64,000 nucleotides of DNA from Fagopyrum homotropicum (GCA_033239125.1 BSWB01000003.1:108396320-108460319); one strand, 5' to 3'. Positions 44,839 through 55,813 are shown, counted from the stretch's first letter. Notes: generated from the letters alone by a model not told the origin. Translations and numbers: made by a program.

Positions 44839-45678
44839 CTCCCTGGTTCGATGGATCTAGCTTTAGATTGTTAGAATGTTGAAATCCTAAGTGTTTGTTG
44901 AGTTACATCTACCCTAGGGTGACCTAGTGTTAGCAACTAAGTGTTATAAGAGACTTACCCGGTGATTCTACTCTTAGATTTCAAGGATGACAAACCCTAG
45001 GTAGTGGTGAGCCTCATAAGCCGCCATTGGACTAAGTGTGCTAGGATAGTTGTTTAGGACTAACCCTTTCGAGACTTACCCGGTGAGGATAGGTTAGATC
45101 CATAGGTGACAATCCGGTTTGTGTAGAATTCCATCCCTTAGGTTCTTAGAGACTTACCCGGTGATGAGATCTTAGGGACGGACTAGTGGACCATGAGACC
45201 TACCCTGTGATTGATCCCAATCTAGAAACACTAAATCCCAACATATCATAGCTAATCCAAGGAATGATTAGGTAGCTTGAGTCCTATGCCATAACCGGAA
45301 CTTCCAACCCCTAGAATCTGCTTTTCTCTTTTTGACTCATATCTTGTGTTTGGCTTGTTTGTTTGCATTAATTTGTTAGTTTAGTTGATTGTTTACCTTG
45401 CATGAATTGTGATCTTTGATTGATCACCTAAAAACCAACCAAAAACATTTGAGATTTTCTTTTCTATTTCTTCCTTTTTTCTTAACCTAGACCTTCACTA
45501 AACTTAATCATAAATTGAATCAATCTCACCTTAGTCTTTATGTTCGACCTCGGAATACTATCCCTACTACAAACGTCCCGTACACTGCGGGTTCGCTAGG
45601 AGTTAGGAGAAATATAACGAGAATATAAATTTAAAGCTTATTGCGTGCACATCACACGATCTTAGCGTAACAAGTTTT

Positions 45679-45696
45679 TGGCGCCGTTGCCGGGGA
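45679..45696 (+). other. Primer-binding site, tRNA-Asp, E3
   Basis: TGGCGCCGTTGCCGGGGA, a perfect complement to the 3' end of plant tRNA-Asp, six bases after the LTR. Confidence 0.92.
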
Positions 45697-45810
45697 CTAG
45701 GTCTAGATTGAGTCTTTTTGTGATTATTTATAGTGTAGATCTTTCTTGTTGCTTTTGATCTCTTTTTGGTTTGTGTCTTTGCTTTTCAGGACATCTCACT
45801 CTTTAGGTGT

Positions 45811-47744
45811 ATGCGAAGATCTCATGGCAAGAATTTAGCTCCATTCGATCCCGAACCGGAGAAAACCCTTAGATCTAGATCCAAGAGCATTAAAAAGGGG
45901 AAAGAGATGGCCGGAAGAGATCTCCAAGCTGAGTTGGATGAGGATTTAGAGCAAATTAGGATAATAGATGAAGCTTTGGAGAATGAAAGGAGACTTGCCA
46001 ATGAGAGGCAAGAGGCAACTAGGAGGGAGATTGAGGAGATTAGGCAAGCTCTTGTGCAAAGAGAGCTTAACCGTCAACAACCTCCTCCACCTCCACCTCA
46101 ACCGCAGCCGGCGGCGGTGAATATTAGGGTTGTGCCCATTGCTATGGAAGAGCCACAAACGTTGGGGCAACGTATGGATCCGGCACAAAGAGCACACCGT
46201 CCGGGTGTGAACTTAGGAGATCCCGCAGCCCATGATTACGAACTCCGCCCTCAAGTTCTACAAATGATCCGGCATAATCAATTTGGAGGGATGGAAGGAG
46301 AGTCTCCTCATCAACACTTGATGAACTATGAGATCTTGATGGAGACTCTTAGACCGCCTAGATTGGAAAGCAACAACCATAAGCTTAGGGCTTTTTCCTT
46401 CTCTCTTAAGGATAAAGCCTTGGCTTGGTATCAATCTATTCCATAAGGGCGAGTTGGTACTTGAGAGGAGATGACAACCGAGTTTTTGACTAAGTTCTTC
46501 ACACCTTCCAAGACTACCGAGTTAAGAGGGAAGATCAATGCCTTCGTGATGAAGGATAGAGAGAGTTTATTCAAGTCTTGGGAGAGGTTCAAAGATCTTC
46601 TCCTAGATTGTCCACACCATGGCATACCAAAAATTGAGCTATTGGAGATCTACTTCAAAGGACTTGATGAAGATAGCCAATTCAAGCTTCAATCTCTTTC
46701 CGGTGGGACTTTCATGGAGAAGCATGTGGATGATGCTTGGGAGTTTGTGGAGAAACAAGCTCTAGTGATTGAGAAATACTCCCATAGGAAGAGTGAAGGG
46801 AGAAAGGCGGGAGCATATGAGGTGAGTGAAGTCACTATGAGCAACTTCAAGCTTGATGCCATCAATAATGAACTGAAGTCTTTGAGAGAGTTGTGTGCTA
46901 CAACTTTGAAGAATCAAGTAACTCCTCAAGTGCTTCCACAAGCTAACTTGTCTTCCAAGGAGGAGGATGTGAATTACATGGGAAGGGGCAATTACAACAA
47001 TTATCAAGGCCCAAGAGACATCAACAACAACCGGCAATTCAACAATTACCGGCCCAACCACAACCATCCCGGGTTTTCCTATTCTAACCCGGATGGAGCC
47101 TTGAACCCTCCCGCTTCCACAAGCACAACCCCACAACCAAAAGCTTCACAAGAACCTCCACCCGGATTCACTCAACCTCCAAAGGATAGAACCGAAATGA
47201 TGTTTGAGCAATTGCTTGGAAGGTTGAGTGGTCTTGAGAGCACTGTGACTTCCATTTCTAAGGCTCAAAAGGTGTTGGAAGCACAAGTGTTCCAAAAGGC
47301 GGGTGAAGCCCATAGAGATCCGGGAAAGCTTCCCGGAAGAACCGAAGACAACCCAAGAGGCCAAGTGTTGGCCATCACTACAAGGAGCGGGTTGAGTATG
47401 AAAGATCCTTTGCCCAAGGACAATGCTAAAGGGAAGCAAGTAGTAGTAGAAGAAGAGATCTTGCAAGAAATTGGAGGCAAGAACAAGGATGTTGAGCCAA
47501 CATATGTGGCACCGCCTCCATACAAACCACCACTACCGTTCCCACAATCACGAGCAAGAGCTCCCTTGGACAAGCACTTTGGTAAATTCCTTGAACTCGT
47601 GTCTAAATTGCATATTAACATTCCGTTCATGGATGCTATTTTAGGAATGCCGGCATATGGCAAGTTTTTGAAGGAAATACTCTCCAACAAGAGGAAGTTG
47701 GAGGAGTATGGAGAGGTGAGGATGTCAAAGAGGTCCTCGGAGTT
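45811..47744 (+). pseudogene. gag: E3 gag and start of protease region
   Basis: Start ATG at 45811 (MRRSHGKNLAPFDPE). An N-terminal coiled coil rich in Glu/Arg (QAELDEDLEQIRIIDEALEN) is followed by poly-Pro (about 46080-46100) and the gag core (MIRHNQFGG, WYQSIP, FLTKFFTPSKTTEL, FKSWERFKDLLLDCP). Two in-frame stops, TAA 46444 and TGA 46462, lie in the core; the reading frame is otherwise kept to 47744. The Asn-rich GNYNNYQGPRDINNNRQFNN replaces any zinc knuckle. Codons continue across E2 into 59416. Confidence 0.9.
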
Positions 47745-48071
47745 TGATGACATGAATTATGTATCATCATATTCATGCATATTGCAGCACATTATCTCTA
47801 TTTACCTTGCATTTAGAGGGATTTTGCATACCTTTTATGTTCTATTCAATCAATTGTCGGAAATAGAGGTCTACACGAGATTTTGATGAATTGCAGGTAA
47901 ATAGAGTTGAATTGGAAGCAAAAATGGAGCAAGAAGCATCTAAGGATGTTAAGGAAGCTAAAGGAGTGTTAGAAGGATCACAAAGGGCTAAGGAATTGCA
48001 AAGGAGAAGCATAGAAGACGAACCAAAGGAAGAGCACTTTCTGTTGAAGAAAATCGTGCCAATGTATATAT

Positions 48072-48235
48072 AAATCGGACGATTTTCATACCTTGAAATC
48101 GAACGGTTTTTCACCAAAATCGACTGGGTCGATTTTCTTCACGATTCGGCCAAATGAAAAGACGACATAAAGCCCAATTAATTTGGGCTAGATGAGAGTT
48201 TTGCCAAACGGCCCATCTGCAAGAAACTATAGAAG
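48072..48235 (+). promoter_or_regulatory. E2 LTR dyad cluster with TATA-like box
   Basis: Words of the AAATCG class: AAATCGGACGATTT (48072-48085), AAATCGAACGGTTTT, and a 9+3+9 perfect inverted repeat at 48116-48136 (AAAATCGAC/GTCGATTTT), then CACGATTCGG. A weak TATAGAAG lies at 48228-48235, in the position of the better boxes in E1, E3 and D. Confidence 0.55.
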
Positions 48236-48666
48236 AGAACCCTACGAACGAAGACGAGGAGGTCGCACCAGATAATCTTTACACGTTTTGGAGAAATCAA
48301 CGATTCTTGGAGAGGGATTGAAGAGCTTTTGCCGGAAAGTCATTCTTGATCTTCGATTGTGAGATTTCTTTATTCCATCGCCTTGTTTGTGGTTTGTGAA
48401 CACGAAATTGAGTTGTTGAAAGATACATTGAACAGATTTGACGATTGTTTTACAGATTTGAAAGTTATAGAATTTTTCATTCAAGATTTGGTTTCTTTGC
48501 GATATCTCCTTCAATAATTAATTTGATTCGATTTTGAAAATGGTTGGCTAAAAACCTTGTGATTCTGGGGAGAATAGTTGATGATTAAGGCTTAGATGAT
48601 GATAGACTGAACTCATTCAAACATTAGGACCCTGAGAATTTAGATCTTAGTTTTGCGACAAACAGG

Positions 48667-48725
48667 AAAATCGGACTGTTCTTGAGAAAAATCGGCCGAT
48701 TTTTCGTATGAACAGCACGATTTAT
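48667..48725 (+). repeat. Long palindrome, E2 5' LTR
   Basis: Outer AAATCG/CGATTT, middle CTGTTC/GAACAG and a perfect 18-bp inner dyad AAAAATCGGCCGATTTTT (48687-48704). The 3' LTR (58722-58739) and E2i (61466-61483) keep the inner dyad unchanged. Same nested plan as E1, E3, E4 and D with another word. Confidence 0.8.
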
Positions 48726-49386
48726 TCTTCTGACGAACTTTAATTGAATTAATCTTTAATCAAAACTAATCCTTGCCTAAACCCCAATATTGATTAACCC
48801 TCTTACCCTCTAATTGAATGTATGAATGCACTTCAAACCTGTTTCTACATTTAATAGATTAAGATTGCAAGATTTGGGTAATAAAGAGACTCAACATCCT
48901 TTATTAAGATTTTAAGTGTGCTTTCTAATCTTTGCTTTGGAGAGTCATATCCTGGAGTTTTAGATAGTTAGTTTAAACATAATTCTTGTCTCTAGATCTT
49001 TCTATATTGCAGCCTCAACAACCTTTATAGAGAGAACCTATAGATTAGTCATATAGGTTTCGGAACTTCATCGTACGAATCCTACCTTTGAACACTTAAT
49101 CTTGGCAATATAAATTCTGTCCTATATCTATAGAAGTGTCTTGAATCGAAAGCCTAAATCGGATACTTGAATCCTTGGAATCATTTCTCTCTTTATCATA
49201 TCACAAAAGCTTTTATACTTTCGCTAGATAATTGAAATTGGAAATTTTCTCACTAAATCCCTGAGTTCGATTCTGGAATTCTTACCTTTCTACAGCCGAT
49301 CCGTACACTGCGGGTTCGCCTTGCTTTTGAGTTCTAGATATAAATATTAAGACTTTGACGCACACCTTTTCGGGCGAACAAGTTTT

Positions 49387-49404
49387 TGGCGCCGTTGCCG
49401 GGGA
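49387..49404 (+). other. Primer-binding site, tRNA-Asp, E2
   Basis: TGGCGCCGTTGCCGGGGA, perfect, six bases after the 5' LTR. Confidence 0.92.
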
Positions 49405-49507
49405 TTTGGTCTAGATCAAATCCGGTTTTCGGTTGTCTAGCTTGAGAGCTCTTGCTCTTGTGATTTGATTTGTCTACTTGAGTGATCTTTGCAGGTTCTT
49501 TAGGTAT

Positions 49508-52318
49508 ATGCGAAAGACTAGATCCACTAAAGATCTAATTCCTTTCGATCCCGAATTAGAAAGAACTTTGAGGAGAAAGTTGAAGGAGAAGAAAATGGCT
49601 GAAAACGATGAGAGAAACTACAAGGCTGAACTGAACGAAGCTCAACGCCAACTCCAGTTGAGTGAGAAGCCCCGAAACGAAGCTGAAATAAGTCATCAAT
49701 TTAAGATTGATGAACTAAGAGCTATGATGTTGGACATGAAGTTGGAGTTGAACGACTCCAAGAAGAAGAAGAAAGTCAAGACACCAACTAAATCCATTCG
49801 AAATGACTCATCCGATGATGACGAGATTGATCCGGATATGCCGGAACTTGAAGAGATTGATCCATCACTTCGTCCTAACCGAAACACCCCAACACCTAAG
49901 ATCGTCCCTCGCATTATGACTAGGAACGTTAGAGCTGTCAATAACGAAGATAGACCCCGAACTTTGGGGCAACGGATGGATCCAATCCAGCAACCACGCC
50001 GTCTAGGTGTGGATTTCGGAGCTGAAGACATCCAAGAGTTTAGCTTCTCACCACAAGTCATCACTATGGTTCGCCAAAGTCAATATGGCGGAGCAAGTAC
50101 TGAATCTCCACATCAACACTTGCAGAATTTTGAGATTCTCATGGAGACTATGAAGCCGAAGAAGGCTACTACAAGCAACTACAAGATCAAGCCGTTCTTC
50201 TTCTCTTTGAAGGACAAGGCTCTAGCTTGGTACCAAACACTTCCGGCTGCGAAGTTAGCTACATGGGAGGAATTGTCTTCGGAATTCCTCACCAAGTTCT
50301 TTCCGCCATCCAAAACGGCGGAATTGAGAGGTAAAGTAAATGCTTTTTCTATGAAACCTAACGAAAGCTTGTTTCAATCTTGGAAAAGGTTTCAAGATCT
50401 CTTGTTGGATTTCCCACACCATGGCATTTCCAAGCTGGAATTATTGGAGATCTACTACAAAGGGTTGGATGTGGAGACACAATTCAACCTCCAATCTCTA
50501 TCTTACGGCACATTCATGGATATGAGAGAGGATGATGCTTGGGACTTCATTGAGAAGCAAGCCCAAGTGATTGAGAAGTATTCCCACCGGAAGGTGGAAT
50601 CAAATAGCCGGAATCAAGGCGATACAGGAGCCAAGTTGAATCAAGCGGCTCAAACACAAATATTCTCCCTCAAGGATGACATCAAAGAATTGAGGGAAGT
50701 GCTCAAAACGAGTCTTCAAAAGACTAAAGAGCAAGAAGCCAACTACATGGGGCGAGACAACAATCAAAGGAATGATAACCGGAATTCCAATTGGAACAAC
50801 AACAACAATAACAACCGAAACTCCAATTGGAACAACAACAACAACAATAGGAACTCAAATAACAAAAATTGGAGATCAAATCAGCAAGGTTCAGGTAATC
50901 CTTATTCTTATGCTGAAAAGGATCTAACACCTCCATCTTCTTCTACTCCTTCTACAAGCCAGGGACAATCAAGCGGATCAAACAAACCGGATCCCATGCT
51001 AGAAACGATCCTAGGCAAGCTACAAGGATTGGAGAGTTACATAACTTCGGTTGACAAAGCTCACAAAGCTTTAGAAAACCAAGTATTCAACAAGGCCGGA
51101 GAAGTTCCAAGAGATCAAGGGAAGCTTCCCGGAAAAACAGAAGATAACCCAAAGGGAAGGATTATGGCAATAACTACTAGGAGCGGAAAGACGACCGTCG
51201 ACCCTCAACCTAAAGTAGTTGATACCTCCACAAAAGAAGGAGAGGCAAAAGAGAAGGAAGAAGTCTATGTTCCTCCCCCCGCTTACAAACAACCTCTACC
51301 TTTTCCTCAATCTAGTGCGCGTGCACGTCTAGATAAACATTTCGGTAAGTTTGTTGAACTTATGAGCAAGCTCCATATTAACATACCTTTTATGGATGCG
51401 ATTTTAGGTATGCCGGCTTACGGGAAATTCCTCAAGGAGATCCTCTCCAACAAGAGGAAGTTGGAAGATATAGGAGAAGTCAAGATGAGTATGGAGTCAT
51501 CCGAACTCATCAAGACTATGACGGAGAATATTCCACCCAAGCTCCGCGATCCAGGATCCTTTTGCATACCCATCACTTTGGGAGAAGCTACCTATGATGC
51601 TCTTTGTGACCTTGGAGCAAGTGTGAGTATCATACCTCTCGCTCTATGCAAGGCAGTTGGTCTGGGAGAGCCTAGACCGGTGAACATCACACTCTACATG
51701 GCTGATCGTTCTACCACTAAGCCGGTGGGAATATTAGAAGACATTCGGGTAAAGCTAGGTAAGTTTTACATACCTATAGATTTTGTCGTTCTTGACATAC
51801 CTGCAGATTACCCGGTTCCCATCATCCTTGGGAGACCATTCCTCGCCACATCTGGATGCATGGTAGATTGCAAGAACGGCCAGCTATCCTTCCATATCGG
51901 TGAAGAAAAGATAGAATTTATACTATCTTCCTTAATCAAGGAGCCAGCCTTGAAAGATGACATTTTTGAAATTGTTGAGGAAGAAGAGTCTAGAGAGATA
52001 GTAAGTTCGATCTTGATGAAAGACCCTCTTCAAAAGGTTCTTAGCATGAGCATCATGGAGGAAGGGGTGGAACATGACTGCAATGCGGATGTGAAAGCAT
52101 TAAATGATGTGGAGGAAGAACTAGGAGCAAAAATTGAAGAACTAGAGTGGACTCCGGAAACTGTGAAGAAAATCGACCTGCCAGAAATAAATCGTCCGAT
52201 TTCTGAAGATTCAAGCCGATTTTTTTCGAGAGAAACTAAAATCGACCTGACAACAATAAATCGCCCGATTCATGAAGAGGTAGCACGATTTTTTCCGACA
52301 GAAAGAAAAATCGTGTAG
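49508..52318 (+). CDS. gag-pol: E2 gag-protease-linker, up to an in-frame TAG
   Basis: An open frame exists from 49478; the ATG at 49508 (MRKTRSTKDLIPFDPE) is preferred because E1, E3 and E4 start at the same place. Order: coiled coil (residues about 30-90), acidic/basic stretch, gag core (about 180-330: PHQHLQNFEILMETMK, WYQTLPAAKLATWEEL, FFPPSKTAELRGKVNAF), Asn-rich segment (about 415-460) where a zinc knuckle would be expected, LGKLQGLESYITSVDKAH, protease with CDLGASVSIIPLALC (Asp 701) and GRPFLATSGCMVDCK, then the linker with AAATCG words. The frame ends at TAG 52316-52318; the same frame reopens at once, so this is a single stop in a longer polyprotein. No evidence on read-through. Confidence 0.9.
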   Translation: MRKTRSTKDLIPFDPELERTLRRKLKEKKMAENDERNYKAELNEAQRQLQLSEKPRNEAEISHQFKIDELRAMMLDMKLELNDSKKKKKVKTPTKSIRNDSSDDDEIDPDMPELEEIDPSLRPNRNTPTPKIVPRIMTRNVRAVNNEDRPRTLGQRMDPIQQPRRLGVDFGAEDIQEFSFSPQVITMVRQSQYGGASTESPHQHLQNFEILMETMKPKKATTSNYKIKPFFFSLKDKALAWYQTLPAAKLATWEELSSEFLTKFFPPSKTAELRGKVNAFSMKPNESLFQSWKRFQDLLLDFPHHGISKLELLEIYYKGLDVETQFNLQSLSYGTFMDMREDDAWDFIEKQAQVIEKYSHRKVESNSRNQGDTGAKLNQAAQTQIFSLKDDIKELREVLKTSLQKTKEQEANYMGRDNNQRNDNRNSNWNNNNNNNRNSNWNNNNNNRNSNNKNWRSNQQGSGNPYSYAEKDLTPPSSSTPSTSQGQSSGSNKPDPMLETILGKLQGLESYITSVDKAHKALENQVFNKAGEVPRDQGKLPGKTEDNPKGRIMAITTRSGKTTVDPQPKVVDTSTKEGEAKEKEEVYVPPPAYKQPLPFPQSSARARLDKHFGKFVELMSKLHINIPFMDAILGMPAYGKFLKEILSNKRKLEDIGEVKMSMESSELIKTMTENIPPKLRDPGSFCIPITLGEATYDALCDLGASVSIIPLALCKAVGLGEPRPVNITLYMADRSTTKPVGILEDIRVKLGKFYIPIDFVVLDIPADYPVPIILGRPFLATSGCMVDCKNGQLSFHIGEEKIEFILSSLIKEPALKDDIFEIVEEEESREIVSSILMKDPLQKVLSMSIMEEGVEHDCNADVKALNDVEEELGAKIEELEWTPETVKKIDLPEINRPISEDSSRFFSRETKIDLTTINRPIHEEVARFFPTERKIV

Positions 52319-52350
52319 AAGATCGACCGATTTATTACAGGGGGGGTCGA
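52155..52350 (+). repeat. AAATCG dyad cluster in protease-RT linker, E2
   Basis: At least eight words such as AAAATCGACCTG, AAATCGTCCGATTT, CCGATTTTTTT, AAATCGCCCGATT, CACGATTTTTT and GATCGACCGATTTATT fill about 195 bases. They encode repeats like KKIDLP, INRPI, SRFF and TERKIV, unrelated to the peptides at this place in E3 and E4. The TAG at 52316 falls inside the cluster. Confidence 0.75.
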
Positions 52351-54817
52351 TTCAATGAGTAATTCTATGGATTCTCCGGACTTCACCGCAGCCGCTTCCG
52401 AATCTAATGATGAAGTACCCACACCTATAGAGACCTCTCCCACAACATCCGAAAGCCACGATTCATCACCAACCAAGGTACCTCCATCATTAGAATTGAA
52501 GCAACTTCCCACGCATTTAAGGTGCGCATTTCTTGGCACTAATTCCACATACCCAGTTATAGTCAATGCAAATTTGAATGATGATGAATTAGAGAAACTA
52601 ATGCATGTTTTGAAGCAACATAGGAGAGCACTAGGTTACAACATTGATGATTTAGTAGGAATAAAGCCTTCTCTATGTATGCACAAAATATTAATGGAAG
52701 AGGATTACAAACCTTCACGCCAACCTCAAAGACGGTTAAACCCGGCAATGAAAGAGGTCGTGAAGAAAGAAATCCTTAAGCTACTTGATGCAGGTATCAT
52801 CTTCCCTATTTCTGATAGCAAATGGGTGAGTCCGGTACAAGTAGTACCCAAGAAAGGAGGCATTACCGTTGTTGCCAACAAGAACAACGAACTCATCCCT
52901 ACACGGACAGTTACAGGGTGGCGAATGTGCATCGACTACCGCAAACTGAACGTGGCCACAAGGAAGGACCACTTCCCCCTTCCTTTCATCGATCAAATGT
53001 TGGAAAGGTTAGCCCAACACGCCTACTTTTGTTATTTAGATGGATATAGCTGTTTCTTTCAGATCCCAATTCATCCGGATGATCAAGAGAAGACAACCTT
53101 TACGTGCCCATGGGGTACGTTCGCTTATAGAAGAATGCCATTCGGTTTATGCAACGCTCCAGCCACCTTCCAAAAATGTATGATGGCAATCTTCTCCGAA
53201 TATGTAGAGAATATCATGGAAGTCTTCATGGACGACTTTTCGGTATATGGTTCTTCCTTTGATAACTGTCTCTATAACCTTTAACTAGTTCTTAAGAGAT
53301 GTGAGGACACTAACTTAGTCTTAAACTGGGAAAAGTGTCATTTCATGGTCACCGAAGGAATTGTGTTAGGTCACTTAGTATCACAAAGGGGAATAGAGGT
53401 AGATCGATCGAAGATAGAAACCATTGAGAAGTTACCTCCCCCTTCATCGGTAAAAGGAATTAGAAGCTTCTTAGGACATGCAGGCTTCTATAGGAGATTC
53501 ATAAAAGATTTTTCTAAGATTTCAAAACCTTTGACTAATCTTTTGATGAAAGATGCGACTTTCGAATTCTCGAAAGATTGTTTAGATGCTTTTTGCAGGA
53601 TCAAAGAAGCTTTGATTTCAGCACCAATCATCCAACCGCCCGATTGGACTCTTCCTTTCGAGGTCATGTGCGACGCAAGCGATGTCGCTATAGGAGCCGT
53701 TCTTGGACAGAAGAAAGATGGTCGCACTCATGCCATCTACTACGCTAGCAAAACGCTAGATGAGGCTCAATACAACTACGCAACTACGGAAAAAGAACTT
53801 TTAGCCGTAGTATATGCATTTGAGAAATTTCGTTCCTATCTTGTAGGTGCGAAAGTGATAGTCTATACGGACCACTCCGCAATCCGATACTTATTCACGA
53901 AGAAGGATGCGAAGCCAAGGCTTCTACGATGGATCTTACTCTTGCAAGAGTTTGATTTGGAGATCCATGATAAGAAAGGATCGGAGAACTCCGTCGCCGA
54001 TCAGCTTAGTCGTCTTCCACAACTCACCGGCGAGTCGGATGAACTTCCGATAGACGACTCCTTCCCTGACGAGCAGCTGCACGAGATTGAAGAGTGTCTT
54101 CAACACATATCACAAGGTAATGATCCATGGTTTGCTGACATTGTAAATTACCTTGTTTGTCAGGAGATTCCACCCGGACTTTCATATGCTCAAAAGAAGA
54201 AGTTCTTGAGAGACGTCCGGCAATTTTATTGGAACGAACCTCTTCTATTCAAAAGAGGTCCAGATGGCATCTACAGGAGATGTATTCCCGAAGATGAGAT
54301 AGATAGTGTCATCCGACACTGCCATTCTCTACCATGTGGCGGACATGCTAGTTCCCACAAGACTTGTGCTAAGGTACTTCGCTCCGGCTTTTATTGGCCT
54401 ACACTTTTCAAAGATGTGCAAAAGTTTGTTGTTTCTTGTGATGCTTGTCAAAGGACAGGTAATATATCCAAGAGGAATGAGATGCCTCTCAACAACATAC
54501 AAGAAGTAGAGATCTTTGATGTATGGGGCATCGACTTTATGGGACCTTTCCCATCTTCATGCGGCAACCAGTATATACTTCTTGCCGTAGACTATGTCTC
54601 AAGATGGGTGGAGGCAATCGCTTCCCCTACTAATGATGCAATGGTAGTGGTGAAGTTCCTCAACAAAACGATCTTCCTAAGGTTCGGAACTCCCCGAACC
54701 ATCATTAGTGACGGAGGAACGCATTTCACAGCCCGTCGATTCGAGACTCTATTAGCTAAGTATGGGGTGACCCATAAGATAGCTACACCTTACCATCCAC
54801 AAACCAGCGGACAATGA
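52319..54817 (+). pseudogene. E2 RT, RNase H and integrase core, broken
   Basis: Same frame as gag. RT: KWVSPVQVVPKKGG, WRMCIDYRKLN, FFQIPIHPDDQEKT, FGLCNAPATF and EVFMDDFSVYG (catalytic ATGGACGAC 53228-53236). A TAA at 53282-53284 is the second in-frame stop. RNase H: CDASDVAIGAVLG, KELLAVVYAFEKF, YTDHSAIRY, VADQLSRLP. Integrase: HCHSLPCGGHASSHKT, CDACQRTGN, GIDFMGPFPSS, IISDGGTHF. The frame ends in HPQTSGQ at 54817, where a deletion of several dozen bases removes the segment that in E1 and E4 holds the third catalytic residue (VEISNREIK). Confidence 0.92.
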
Positions 54818-54824
54818 TTGGTCA

Positions 54825-55340
54825 ATGAAGCTTGACGATGCACTATGGGCATACAGGACAGCCTTCAAGACACCAATAGGTACGACTCCTTATAATCTCA
54901 TTTATGGAAAACCATGTCATCTTCCTGTAGAGCTAGAGCATAAGGCTTATTGGGCTATCAAGTGGCTCAACTTCGACATGAAAGAAGCCGGAGAGAAAAG
55001 GCTCTTAGACATCAATGAACTGGATGAGATCCGGCTAAATGCGTACGAGAACGCAAGGATTTACAAGGAACGGACAAAGCGCTGGCATGATAAGCACATC
55101 ATTCCAAAAGACTTGAAGGAGGGAGACCAAGTCCTTCTATTCAACTCAAGGCTGCGTTTATTTCCAGGTAAGCTCAAATCCCGTTGGACAGGACCTTTTG
55201 TGATTAAAAGAATTTTCCCCCATGGTGCAGTTGAAGTATGGGGTGAACAAAGCGGAAATTTTAAGGTTAATGGCCAACGGTTGAAGAAATACACACCGGA
55301 AGCTCCGGTCGAGGAGATAGCTCCTATCCTCCTCCATTGA
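54825..55340 (+). pseudogene. E2 integrase C-terminal part, out of frame
   Basis: Resumes at MKLDDALWAYRTAFKTPIG in a different frame from 53345-54817, confirming the deletion. Continues with GKPCHLPVELEHKAYWAIK, RLFPGKLKSRWTGPFVI and FKVNGQRLKKYTPEAP to a stop at 55340. This tail is otherwise undamaged. Confidence 0.9.
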
Positions 55341-55600
55341 ACACAACATCATACACCGTCCAGCTAAAGACGATAAATAAAGTGCTTCTTGGGAGGCAAC
55401 CCAATGATAGTATAGTTTTCCCTTCTTTCCCTCACTTAGTTAGAATAGATTAATTGCTTTGTTTCTTCGTTTTTCGTTTTTATATGTTCCTCGATGCACT
55501 CTTGGTTTGTCGTGTCATTAATCGCAGGAAAATAGGTTCAAATGTGAGAGATTCACGGAGAATGGAGCACAATTAAGTTATATCTTCGAGATTCAAGAAA
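55341..55600 (+). other. E2 spacer after pol
   Basis: Contains the TGGGAGGCAACCC motif (about 55391-55403) shared with E1 and E4, then a T-rich stretch. No gene seen. Confidence 0.5.
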
Positions 55601-55813
55601 AACAAGAAGAAAATCGACCTACCATAAGAAGATCGTCCGATTCAGTAACAGAGCAAGTCGATTTTTCTCAACAGAAACAAAAATCGACCTGCAGATCGAC
55701 CTGCCAAAATAAATCGTCCGATTTTTTCAGTCAGAAAGAAAAATCGCCCCGACAAATAAATCGACGAGAAAAATCGGCCGATTTTCTTCAGAAATCGTCG
55801 ACCCTATATAAGG
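55601..55813 (+). promoter_or_regulatory. Probable internal promoter of E2 ORF3
   Basis: About ten AAATCG-class words between 55611 and 55799, including AAAATCGGCCGATTTT (55770-55785), lead into TATATAAGG at 55805-55813. A CT-rich stretch follows at about 55825-55870 and ORF3 begins at 56052. The arrangement copies that of the LTR promoters and of E4 20945-21540. Promoter activity is inferred. Confidence 0.55.

Larger units (their letters stand above)
43844..45672 (+). repeat. E3 5' LTR
   Basis: 1829 bases, same family as the E1 LTRs but clearly diverged (for example GACTTAGGTTTAGGTAATC for GACGTAGGTTTAGGCATCC). Contains the promoter cluster and TATA (44175-44287), the long palindrome (44783-44838) and four TACCCGGT-type words (44953-45210). 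Confidence 0.88.
47745..49380 (+). repeat. E2 5' LTR
   Basis: Aligned with the 3' LTR without net length change. Differences cluster in the first 400 bases; there the 3' LTR agrees with the LTR of E2i rather than with this copy. It contains a promoter cluster (48072-48235) and the long palindrome (48667-48725). Confidence 0.92.

Noticed and set aside
45679..45696. tRNA-Asp-like sequence
   Set aside because: Only the complement of the 3' end is present, directly after an LTR, so it is a primer-binding site and not a tRNA gene.
52316..52318. Programmed stop read-through between protease and RT in E2
   Set aside because: E3 and E4 have no stop at this place and a second unrelated stop occurs at 53282; simple mutation is more likely, although other copies would settle it.
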